Assembly: GCA_031177845.1 (NCBI GenBank)
Contig: JAPSGG010000129.1
Coordinates: 1 to 5,752, forward strand
Direction: 5' to 3'
DNA from: Chromatiales bacterium
GTDB lineage: Bacteria > Pseudomonadota > Gammaproteobacteria > JACCYU01
Length of the DNA: 5,752 bases
Positions 1-5,663 of this stretch are shown here, in pieces. Both the position numbers and the translations under genes were made by a program. The notes beneath the pieces are model-generated. The model was not told the origin of the DNA and did not search any database. It saw only the letters and a list, made by a program, of their open reading frames with translations. Each line of letters starts with the position of its first letter. Position 1 is the first letter of the stretch.

Positions 1-403
1 GTGTGGAGGTATGTGAGTCTCCGCAGACCACAATCGTGCCCGGCAGAGTGAAACCCTGTTCTGGGCCGACCATGTGCACGATACCCTGGCGCGGATCGCC
101 CAGCGCGAACAGTGTAATTTTGTGCTCGGCGCAGTTGGCGTCCAGCGTCTGCACTTGAAGGCGCGAGACCGGATCACTGATGCCGCGGCCGCGATTCCTG
201 GTGGGCACATTATGGTCTGCCACCGCCAAGATGGCGCCGATGCGCCACGGTTTGCGCCCCGCCAAGCGCAAGCCTTCGAAGGCCTGCGGCGAGGTTACCT
301 CGTGCACCAGATGCCGGTCGATATACAAGAGCGCGTTGCCGTCCTCGCCCGTGCGCACCACGTGTGCGTCCCACACCTTGTCGTAGAGCGTCTTTCCAGT
401 CAT
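1..403 (-). CDS. leuC: 3-isopropylmalate dehydratase large subunit (LeuC), 5' part only
   Basis: LeuC is the large, [4Fe-4S]-carrying subunit of isopropylmalate isomerase. With LeuD it converts 2-isopropylmalate to 3-isopropylmalate in leucine biosynthesis in the cytoplasm. The minus strand from the ATG at 403-401 gives 134 codons before the window edge. It begins [16 protein letters not shown] and carries the family signatures [16 protein letters not shown] (residues 27-42), a DHNVPT segment (seen as DHNVST in E. coli LeuC) and, at the cut, CGDSHTST (127-134). These match the start of E. coli-type LeuC (about 470 residues) as I remember it, so the start is fixed by homology. The three cluster-ligand cysteines lie beyond the window. 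No strong Shine-Dalgarno is next to the ATG; a TGAGG sits about 16 bases upstream. A plus-strand reading frame over the same DNA (74-406) is a shadow. leuD and leuB probably follow to the left, but that cannot be seen. Confidence 0.96.
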   Translation of the reverse strand, partial: MTGKTLYDKVWDAHVVRTGEDGNALLYIDRHLVHEVTSPQAFEGLRLAGRKPWRIGAILAVADHNVPTRNRGRGISDPVSRLQVQTLDANCAEHKITLFALGDPRQGIVHMVGPEQGFTLPGTIVVCGDSHTST

Positions 404-433
404 TGAATAGATAACAAAGCCTCAGGACAGTGA

Positions 434-462
434 ATCATAGCCCTGCAGGCGGGCTAACACAA
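434..462 (-). promoter_or_regulatory. Candidate sigma70-type promoter for leuC
   Basis: On the minus strand, TTGTGT (462-457) is followed after 17 bases by TATGAT (439-434). The -10 matches consensus at five of six positions, the -35 at three. Transcription would start near 427, giving a 5' leader of only about 25 bases. This promoter would therefore leave no room for a leucine attenuator. Pattern match only. Confidence 0.4.
438..456. promoter_or_regulatory. Perfect dyad TAGCCC-N7-GGGCTA, possible operator
   Basis: TAGCCC at 438-443 is mirrored by GGGCTA at 451-456 around a 7-base centre. It fills the spacer of the proposed leuC promoter and touches its -10, where a bound regulator could block or reshape promoter access. 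The symmetry is seen directly; the operator role is inferred and the regulator is unknown. Confidence 0.35.
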
Positions 463-493
463 AAACGGTAACTTGCCAGCTAATGGCGGCTAA
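452..493 (+). repeat. Three [A/G]GCTAA repeats in the leuC upstream gap
   Basis: GGCTAA (452-457), AGCTAA (478-483) and GGCTAA (488-493) occur in the same orientation. Offsets are 26 and 10 bases, the last being about one helical turn. They sit between the two divergent promoters proposed here, and the first overlaps the dyad at 438-456. They may be half-sites for a shared regulator, but a 6-base repeat can recur by chance. Confidence 0.25.
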
Positions 494-502
494 GAGGATA
501 TT
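474..502 (+). promoter_or_regulatory. Candidate promoter for the secreted-protein gene
   Basis: TTGCCA (474-479, five of six to the -35 consensus) is followed after 17 bases by GATATT (497-502, four of six to the -10). This would give a leader of about 80 bases before the ATG at 588. A second good -35 (TTGACC, 512-517) has no matching -10 at the right distance. A GGAGGGGG run at 561-568 looks like a ribosome-binding site but lies about 20 bases from the ATG, too far for normal use. No in-frame start codon lies closer to it. Confidence 0.28.
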
Positions 503-587
503 TGGCGCGACTTGACCCACACCAACAGCGATATGCGGACAGGGCATCAGATTCACAACCGGAGGGGGCTCGTCCCATCAAACAGTC

Positions 588-1580
588 ATGAATAATCATC
601 TAGTCAAGATCCACAGTCTGGTGGCCGCTACTATCCTTGCCAGCGGCGCCGCGAGCGCCGATTTCACCGCTCAGGTGAGTGCGCAGGGTGACGCGGGCAA
701 GCACCAGGTCACGTTGACGCTGGAATTCTGGCGGGCAGCGACTGGGCGGATGACCCGCATGGACATCGAGAGAAGCGGCTATATGCTGATCCGCGACGGC
801 AGGGCTTATATGGTAATCACCACCGCTGGGGTGCCCATCGTCATGGACCTGAGCGCGATGGCGCAGTCGGATGGGGTCAACCAGGCTTCAACGTCGATGG
901 GCGCGGATGAGATGAAGGACGTCGTGAGCCTGGAAGGACTTGGCGGCAAAGAGATCCTAGCGGGCATCCCTGGAGAGATCTATAAGCTGACCTGGCGTGA
1001 TGGTCAAGGCCGCGAGCGCACCGATGACATCGTATTGAGCGGCGATCCAAGAGCCCTGGATCTGATGCAAGCCTGGGCGCACATGATTGATGTGGTGAAG
1101 ACGTCGGGCGTCAGCAGCACGGGCCAGGAGGAGCTGATCAGCCTCATCTCTAACAAGAAGATGGGATGGCTGCGAATTGGCAACCGTTCTCGGCTTACCG
1201 CGTTTCAGCAAACGAAGCTTTCGGTAGATCGGTTCGCGCTGCCGGGACCCGTAATGCAGCTGCCTCTGGATCAGGGAGTAGACCCGGATGCCGCAACGCA
1301 AGCTGCACCTGCTGACACCGCGGGCGCGGCAACAATCGAGGGCGAATCTGAAGGCCTTTTCGGCGGGCTCTTCGGCGTTAAGGCGGAACGGCAGCAGCAG
1401 CGTGCCAACAACAAGGTGGATGAGAATGCAGACAGCGCCGTGACCGCGTGGTCGCTAAGGCCTTTGATAAGCTGTTCGGCGATTAATCGCAGCCGGCTGA
1501 GCCAATCCGACGTCGGCGTAGAGGGGATTGCGCTCCATCGATTCTACGGCGGATCACAACTGGCCTTGTGCGTATACTAG
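588..1580 (+). CDS. Secreted protein of unknown function, C-terminus probably frameshifted
   Basis: The readable frame is 330 codons. Residues 1-24 form a Sec signal peptide: K7 and H9, a hydrophobic run to about residue 20, then AASA before DF. The mature protein is therefore probably periplasmic or exported. The next part (about 25-90) looks beta-rich, with the pattern GRMTRMDIERSGYMLIRDGRAY. This recalls the 'protect and measure' beta proteins grouped as DUF4412 or LolA-like folds, but that is a weak resemblance and I do not assign a family. A central stretch (about 175-225) ends KKMGWLRIGNRSRLTAF. An Ala-, Thr- and Pro-rich linker leads to GLFGGLFGV and a charged coiled stretch (AERQQQRANNKVDEN). 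After about residue 285 the frame gives WSLRPLISCS and runs to 1580, unlike the preceding helix. The -1 frame gives DRVVAKAFDKLFGD and a stop at 1484-1486, so the ancestral product was probably 299 residues. The start is the only ATG that precedes the signal peptide. The gene stands alone, divergent from leuC and convergent with the transglycosylase gene. Confidence 0.75.
   Translation: MNNHLVKIHSLVAATILASGAASADFTAQVSAQGDAGKHQVTLTLEFWRAATGRMTRMDIERSGYMLIRDGRAYMVITTAGVPIVMDLSAMAQSDGVNQASTSMGADEMKDVVSLEGLGGKEILAGIPGEIYKLTWRDGQGRERTDDIVLSGDPRALDLMQAWAHMIDVVKTSGVSSTGQEELISLISNKKMGWLRIGNRSRLTAFQQTKLSVDRFALPGPVMQLPLDQGVDPDAATQAAPADTAGAATIEGESEGLFGGLFGVKAERQQQRANNKVDENADSAVTAWSLRPLISCSAINRSRLSQSDVGVEGIALHRFYGGSQLALCVY
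1424..1486 (+). other. Probable frameshift site and original 3' end of the secreted-protein gene
   Basis: The -1 frame opens after a TGA at 1421-1423 and stays open to TAA at 1484-1486, so the shift must lie in this interval, best placed near 1430-1445. Rereading the G at 1442 turns the tail into V-DRVVAKAFDKLFGD-stop, which continues the charged helix and ends in the LFG-type terminus echoed by the upstream GLFGGLFG. No classic slippery heptamer is visible around 1436-1445. A one-base deletion or a sequencing or assembly error is therefore more likely than programmed frameshifting. Confidence 0.6.
1481..1516. repeat. Three palindromes in a row at the end of the secreted-protein gene
   Basis: GATTAATC (1481-1488), CAGCCGGCTG (1490-1499) and CCGACGTCGG (1507-1516) are each perfect palindromes. 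The first contains the restored stop codon. All three lie where the two genes converge. No T-run follows on either strand, so this is not a classical intrinsic terminator. It could be a structured 3' end or a protein-binding cluster. Confidence 0.4.
1517..1548. repeat. Inverted repeat CGTAGA/TCTACG in the convergent gap
   Basis: CGTAGA (1517-1522) pairs perfectly with TCTACG (1543-1548) over a 20-base loop. A smaller CACAA-N6-TTGTG hairpin lies at 1555-1570. They could help end transcription of either convergent gene, but no U-tract is present and the stems are short. Otherwise I see nothing in 1487-1590. A 27-codon minus-strand frame here has no ribosome-binding site and was not called. Confidence 0.25.
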
Positions 1581-1590
1581 GGCTGCGTCT

Positions 1591-3465
1591 TCACTTCGGC
1601 CAACACTGAGCTACGGCGAGCGTGTCTGCCGCCTGCAACTTTATGGCTTGATACTTTTCCCAGAAAGCCCGATCGATGGCTTGCAGCGAGTCCGGCGCGT
1701 CGTTGTTGCGATAGCGCGGCATTTGGCTAGGACCGCCGTTGTACATGGCGTAGGTGGCGCGCGCCAGGTTCTGGATGTCGCCGGTCTTAATGTGCTCGTC
1801 TTTCGCGATCGCATAGTCCACGAGATAGTGATGCAGAATCTCGGCGCCCGCGCGCGCGTTATAACCAATATCCCAGTGAAGTCCGTTGATATCGTAGAAT
1901 CCGCGCCACACGTGCTGGTTGACCTGCATGATACCAATGGAGCCGGTGCCAGATCTGATCGGAACGAACTTGCCGCTCCGCCCCACGAACTGCCGCCAAC
2001 AGCTCTCCTGCCAAGCGGTGGCGAGCACCAGTGGCCGAAAAAGCTCGTGATATCGGGACGCCAGCTCGCCCTCGTTCAGTACGCCCTCGGCGACGTAATC
2101 CAACAGCTCACCCACCATGGGCAGATACTCATCCAGCGTGTTCAGCGTGGGAAGCCAGCCCGTGAGTTCTGTGACCAGCTCATCGTAAGTGTCGGCGGCC
2201 TGGGCCGCTCCTATCAAAAAAAAACTGCTCAGATGGACACCCAGCGTCCCGCGTGGCGGCGCTATGGGCTCGCCGAACCCCAGCGCCCGGCGCAAGTCCG
2301 GATCCACATCCATGCTGTATTCGAGTGCATCCGCCGGGAGGTCCGGAAGGGCAATTCGCGCCAGGCGCCGCAGGGCATCCGCCGAGAGCGTAAAGCCTAG
2401 ATTGGGTGCAAGTTCGTCGATGCCCCGCAGCGCGTCGGTCGCGGTGATGAAGCTGAGCCAATGCAGCGCGGATGTGGCCGGCAGGCTGTTGCTCTCCGCG
2501 CGAAGTATAGGCCCTAACTGCGACCAGGACTCCATGAACAGCGCACGCAGCGGGTCGGCCCCAGCGGCCGGCGGCGAGATGAGTACACCGAGGATATCCC
2601 GACGCGTATTCAGCAACACCTCGAGCAACGCCGTGCGCAGCGCCGGCGACGCATCCGCGCTCGCGCGCTTGATCAACAGTGTCAGAAACGCATCCCAGGT
2701 GTAAACAGTATCGGTCCAACGCTGCAATTCTTCGGCCGTTAGCGCCGGCTCCGCCTTCAGCGGAGCGGGTGCCGCGACGATCTCCTCCGGCACGTCTAGC
2801 CGCACCGCCAGCGTGACGCGGCCTTGATCGGCCTCGACCCCTGCAAGCGCGACCGAGTCCAGGATATCCTGTGCGCGCGCCTCGTCGCCCGGAAATAGAA
2901 CGGGCAGCAGGGATCTGACTTCGGCAAAAGCCGGATTCAAATCCAGCCTTAGACGCTCTAGGCGCGGGTGAACATAGCTTTTCATCCACTCCCAGAGCGT
3001 GCCGGCCACCCCGGGGGCCTCACCATCCAGTCCGTAGAGTTTGGAATCGACCACCCGGAATTCCACCACGCCCGGGTGCGGGCTCAAGACTGGTTCTTCT
3101 AATACCTCCACGAAGCCAGACCACTCCAAGAGTGGCAGGCAGCGGTCCGCAACCAAGGTGCCAACGAGGGCCTTGCCTTGGCTTCGCACACGCACCAGGC
3201 CACCCTGAGCGTGCACCTTGGGATTGCTCAGCACCAGATAGTTGCAGCCGCTACCGTCATCCCACACGCGGGCCGTGGTGCCCACGTCGGTGTAGGCTCG
3301 CAGAAGCAGATAATGGCGGATCAGCTCATTGTCGAACCGCACGGGGACGTTAATTTCGCGCGCGCCAGCGATAGCCGACAGAACAAGCAAGGCAGCCGGC
3401 AGTACGGCGAGGCGGACGAGAGGCGTTGGAGGTCTTGGCATGGGCGACTCGCAAGCGATGGGCAT
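1591..3465 (-). CDS. Exported lytic transglycosylase with C-terminal SLT domain and large novel N-terminal region
   Basis: Lytic transglycosylases cleave the MurNAc-GlcNAc bond of peptidoglycan, leaving 1,6-anhydroMurNAc, in the periplasm. The 624-residue product has a signal peptide ending AIAGA at residue 35. The goose-lysozyme-like SLT domain spans about 465-615: ATAWQESCW with probable catalytic Glu487, GSIGIMQVN (508-516), DIGYNARAGAEIL, and YAMYNGG (572-578). All three family signatures are intact, so activity is likely. Between Glu487 and GSIGIMQVN there is about a 20-residue loop. Residues 36-225 look beta-rich with a Trp-containing helix (about 157-175) and Cys74/Cys109. Residues 226-240 are a Pro/Ala linker, and 241 to about 450 look helical. 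I recognise no named family in this N-terminal part. Cys489 and Cys621 could form a disulphide. The ATG at 3441-3439 (Met9) is a serious alternative start: it has GAG six bases upstream and gives a tidier signal peptide, whereas the 3465 ATG has no Shine-Dalgarno. It is a lone gene, divergent from the cyclase gene. Confidence 0.9.
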   Translation of the reverse strand: MPIACESPMPRPPTPLVRLAVLPAALLVLSAIAGAREINVPVRFDNELIRHYLLLRAYTDVGTTARVWDDGSGCNYLVLSNPKVHAQGGLVRVRSQGKALVGTLVADRCLPLLEWSGFVEVLEEPVLSPHPGVVEFRVVDSKLYGLDGEAPGVAGTLWEWMKSYVHPRLERLRLDLNPAFAEVRSLLPVLFPGDEARAQDILDSVALAGVEADQGRVTLAVRLDVPEEIVAAPAPLKAEPALTAEELQRWTDTVYTWDAFLTLLIKRASADASPALRTALLEVLLNTRRDILGVLISPPAAGADPLRALFMESWSQLGPILRAESNSLPATSALHWLSFITATDALRGIDELAPNLGFTLSADALRRLARIALPDLPADALEYSMDVDPDLRRALGFGEPIAPPRGTLGVHLSSFFLIGAAQAADTYDELVTELTGWLPTLNTLDEYLPMVGELLDYVAEGVLNEGELASRYHELFRPLVLATAWQESCWRQFVGRSGKFVPIRSGTGSIGIMQVNQHVWRGFYDINGLHWDIGYNARAGAEILHHYLVDYAIAKDEHIKTGDIQNLARATYAMYNGGPSQMPRYRNNDAPDSLQAIDRAFWEKYQAIKLQAADTLAVAQCWPK

Positions 3466-3496
3466 ACGGTCATAGGATAGCCCGCATTATCAACGA

Positions 3497-3526
3497 TTTA
3501 TAGGCATTCTTTGAACGAGACTGCAA
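3497..3526 (-). promoter_or_regulatory. Candidate promoter for the lytic transglycosylase gene
   Basis: On the minus strand, TTGCAG (3526-3521) and TATAAA (3502-3497) are separated by 18 bases. The -10 is five of six to consensus, the -35 three of six. Transcription would start near 3490, about 25 bases before the first ATG and about 50 before the alternative one at 3441. Confidence 0.4.
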
Positions 3527-3537
3527 CGATAAGGGGA

Positions 3538-3554
3538 TGGAATGGCGAATTCCA
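3538..3554. promoter_or_regulatory. Perfect dyad TGGAAT-N5-ATTCCA, possible regulator site
   Basis: TGGAAT (3538-3543) mirrors ATTCCA (3549-3554) around GGCGA. Its centre is about 20 bases upstream of the proposed transglycosylase -35, near -56 from the predicted start. That is a usual place for an activator, and it lies in the gap shared with the cyclase gene. A 17-bp dyad of this kind fits a dimeric regulator. The family of that regulator is unknown. Confidence 0.4.
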
Positions 3555-3627
3555 CCGATGACTGGTATTGGGACGTGCGGAAGCTGATGGTCTAATTCCG
3601 CCCGATTTCCAGCCTCGCCACGTCAGC

Positions 3628-3655
3628 TTGGATTGCAGCGAGACTTGCGAATAAA
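3628..3655 (+). promoter_or_regulatory. Weak candidate promoter for the diguanylate cyclase gene
   Basis: TTGGAT (3628-3633) and AATAAA (3650-3655) are separated by 16 bases, each four of six to consensus. A competing pair is TTGCGA (3645-3650) with TAATCC (3666-3671), spaced 15. Neither is strong. The gene also lacks an evident Shine-Dalgarno before its ATG, so expression may be low or use another sigma factor. Confidence 0.2.
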
Positions 3656-3690
3656 GATCTTCTCGTAATCCATAAACGACATCCACTGAC

Positions 3691-5427
3691 ATGATCATTG
3701 AATTTCGCGACCCTGTATTAAGATGGTTTGCCGTCATTGCTGCAATTGCCATCTTAATCAGCGGCATCGCCTATCGGAGCATCCAGGACCTTATCGAGAA
3801 TTCTCATTTGATAAATGCTACGCACGAAATTCTGGAAACGCTCAGCGACACCCTCGCGAGCCTGGGCGACATCTCCGGCGGGCAACGGGGCTACGTTCTC
3901 ACCGGACAGGAGGAATTTCTGGCGCCCTATCACGTCGCGTTGACGCGCATTGACGAGGGCCTCGAACGGCTTGCACGGCTGATCGTGGACAATCCTTCAC
4001 AGCAACGACGCCTGCCGCAGATCAGAAGCAAGATTGAAGAGCATCTCGCCTCGGCCGCGGCCACGATCGCCTCTCGCCGGGATGACGGGCTTGAGGCCGC
4101 GCGCGAGATGGTGCTCACTGGACGGGGCGAGGCAGTGGCCAATGAACTGCGTCAACTGCTCGCCGCCATGGCAGAGGACGCAAGGCGTGCCCTAGAAATC
4201 CGGACTGAGGCTGCGGACAAAGCAGTGCGCGGGACACTCGCCGTCGGTGGTTCAGGCGTCGCCACGACGATCCTGGTCCTACTCTTCGTGTTTCTGTTCA
4301 TCCGGCGCGAGAACGTGCACCGGGAGGCGGCCACGGCCGAGATCGCATCCTCGTTGCACAAGATGCGACAGCTCACGCGGGATATCAAACTCAGCGGCAA
4401 GATGGTGGAATTGCTGCAAAGCTGCCGCGCGCCGCATGAGGCCCACATCGTGATCGAGAAAATGGTACCTCAACTGTTGCCGGAGGTGGCGGGCGCGGTA
4501 TGCCTGATCAACAGCCCACAGAACGCGGTCGAGGCGGTCGTGACCTGGGGCGGTCCCACAGGTGCGGCCGGCCGGAGCGTGTTTGCGCCCGACGACTGCT
4601 GGGCTCTGCGGCGTGGGCGGATGCACTTGGTCGAAGATAGCCAGCTCGATCCCGTGTGCGCCCATGCCATGCCGGCCGATGGTATGGGAGAAACGTTGAG
4701 GCGGGAACCGGCGAACCGTGGATCGCCTGTCGTGCGCCTGTGCGTTCCGATGATCGCGCACGGCGAGGCATTGGGCGTCATGTATCTAAGATCCAATCAG
4801 ACCAGCATGCTGACCGAAGACATGCAGGACCTGGCGCGCACGGTATCCGAACAGATCGGGCTGGCCCTGTCGAATCTGAAGCTGCAAGAGACTCTGCGCG
4901 CGCAGTCGGTTCGCGATCCTCTGACCGGCCTGTTCAATCGGCGATACATGGAGGCCTCGCTGCAACGGGAGATCAGCCATGCTCATCGCCACGGGCAAGC
5001 CATCGGCATCGTCATGCTCGACATCGATCACTTCAAGCGGTTCAATGATACCTTCGGGCACGAGGCGGGCGATGCGGTATTAGCCGAGTTCGGCCGCCTG
5101 CTTAAAAGCCGCAGCCGCGGTGAAGACATTGCCTGCCGTTACGGCGGAGAAGAATTCATGCTCATCCTGCCGGAAGCGCCGCTGGAGGTTGCAGTGGAAC
5201 GTGCCGAACAGTTGCGCCAGTCAGTCCACGCTCTGAAGGTTGAACACCACGGACAGTCGCTAGGATTAATCACCGCATCCTTCGGAGTCGCCGCCTTCAA
5301 GGTGCATGGAGAGGGCGCCGAGGACATGATCCGCGCGGCAGACGCGGCCCTGTACCGCGCCAAGGAGCAGGGCCGCGACCGCGTCGTTGCGGCCGAAACC
5401 GCGGAGATGATCACGTTAAGCGCTTGA
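3691..5427 (+). CDS. Membrane diguanylate cyclase: CHASE3, GAF and GGDEF domains
   Basis: The product makes cyclic di-GMP from two GTP, a second messenger that usually promotes attachment and biofilm growth. The 578 residues read as: transmembrane helix 1 (about 9-28); periplasmic CHASE3 sensor (about 30-180) with its hallmark GGQRGYVLTG (63-72) and FLAPY; helix 2 (about 182-204); a charged linker helix; a GAF domain (about 235-395); then GGDEF (about 400-570). The catalytic domain is complete: DPLTGLFNRR (409-418), metal ligand Asp444, guanine-binding Asn452 and Asp461, and the active-site loop GGEEF (485-489). The inhibitory I-site RGED (476-479) is present at the standard spacing, so product feedback inhibition is expected. 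The GAF part has Cys271, Cys303 (in DDCWALRRGR), Cys323 and His325, and Cys351, which could bind a ligand or sense redox state. No EAL or HD-GYP phosphodiesterase domain is present. The start is set by helix 1 directly after the ATG. No recognisable ribosome-binding site precedes it. The ligands of both sensors are unknown. Confidence 0.95.
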   Translation: MIIEFRDPVLRWFAVIAAIAILISGIAYRSIQDLIENSHLINATHEILETLSDTLASLGDISGGQRGYVLTGQEEFLAPYHVALTRIDEGLERLARLIVDNPSQQRRLPQIRSKIEEHLASAAATIASRRDDGLEAAREMVLTGRGEAVANELRQLLAAMAEDARRALEIRTEAADKAVRGTLAVGGSGVATTILVLLFVFLFIRRENVHREAATAEIASSLHKMRQLTRDIKLSGKMVELLQSCRAPHEAHIVIEKMVPQLLPEVAGAVCLINSPQNAVEAVVTWGGPTGAAGRSVFAPDDCWALRRGRMHLVEDSQLDPVCAHAMPADGMGETLRREPANRGSPVVRLCVPMIAHGEALGVMYLRSNQTSMLTEDMQDLARTVSEQIGLALSNLKLQETLRAQSVRDPLTGLFNRRYMEASLQREISHAHRHGQAIGIVMLDIDHFKRFNDTFGHEAGDAVLAEFGRLLKSRSRGEDIACRYGGEEFMLILPEAPLEVAVERAEQLRQSVHALKVEHHGQSLGLITASFGVAAFKVHGEGAEDMIRAADAALYRAKEQGRDRVVAAETAEMITLSA

Positions 5428-5443
5428 GGCGGCGCCTCCCGCC
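5426..5443 (+). terminator. Weak GC-rich hairpin at the end of the cyclase gene
   Basis: GGCGG (5428-5432) can pair with CCGCC (5439-5443), or GAGGC (5426-5430) with GCCTC (5434-5438), starting at the stop codon itself. No T-run follows; the nearest is TTTT about 20 bases on. It may slow polymerase or protect the 3' end, but it is not a standard intrinsic terminator. Confidence 0.25.
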
Positions 5444-5518
5444 CGCGCAGGAATGAAGGGAGTTTTCCAGTACTCTAGTTAGGAAAGCATTGAACAAGTC
5501 CATCCGGGGCCTCGCTCA

Positions 5519-5602
5519 AGCCATGCAAGGCAACAAGTGTGGCCATGGTTTTGGACATGGGCTTTGCTGCATCTGCGATGGCTTATAGCCATTGAAGGCC
5601 AC
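5519..5602 (+). repeat. Imperfect 16-base direct repeat
   Basis: AGCCATGCAAGGCAAC (5519-5534) and AGCCATTGAAGGCCAC (5587-5602) agree at 13 of 16 bases, 68 bases apart. Each AGCCAT can also pair with ATGGCT at 5578-5583, so the repeat offers alternative hairpins. It supports the view that this gene-free segment is structured. Confidence 0.45.
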
Positions 5603-5663
5603 ACCTGTGGCGCTGCGCGATCCTGCTCCGCTGGCAAGTCCCGGGTTGTCCCTCCATGGCCAC
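5537..5663. repeat. Nested inverted repeats able to form alternative stems
   Basis: GTGGCCATGG (5539-5548) has a perfect 10-base partner CCATGGCCAC at 5654-5663. The overlapping GTGTGGCC (5537-5544) has a perfect 8-base partner GGCCACAC at 5597-5604. Inside lie ATGGCT-TAT-AGCCAT (5578-5592) and GCCAC-N4-GTGGC (5598-5611). The same left arm thus has two competing partners. This could be the fold of a small RNA, the inner structure of a mobile element, or chance pairing helped by the self-complementary CCATGG core. Confidence 0.45.

Noticed and set aside
74..406. 110-codon plus-strand frame over the left end
   Set aside because: It lies antisense to leuC, whose minus-strand translation matches LeuC signatures closely.
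1436..1446. Programmed -1 frameshift at the end of the secreted-protein gene
   Set aside because: No slippery X XXY YYZ heptamer and no tailored downstream stem; a single-base indel or sequence error explains it more simply.
1479..1535. 27-codon minus-strand frame beginning MERNPLYADV in the convergent gap
   Set aside because: No ribosome-binding site, no family match, and it overlaps the end of the secreted-protein gene.
1550..1578. TATACT at 1573-1578 as a plus-strand promoter
   Set aside because: Good -10 match, but no -35 at the right spacing and no gene downstream on that strand.
1528..2400. 290-codon plus-strand frame
   Set aside because: It is antisense to the SLT domain, where the minus strand has clear catalytic motifs; it has no recognisable motif of its own.
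2180..2989. 269-codon minus-strand frame overlapping the transglycosylase
   Set aside because: Shifted-frame shadow of the transglycosylase gene; its composition (Gly, Arg, Ala) is what a GC-rich gene gives out of frame.
4279..4761. 160-codon minus-strand frame
   Set aside because: Antisense shadow of the GAF region of the cyclase.
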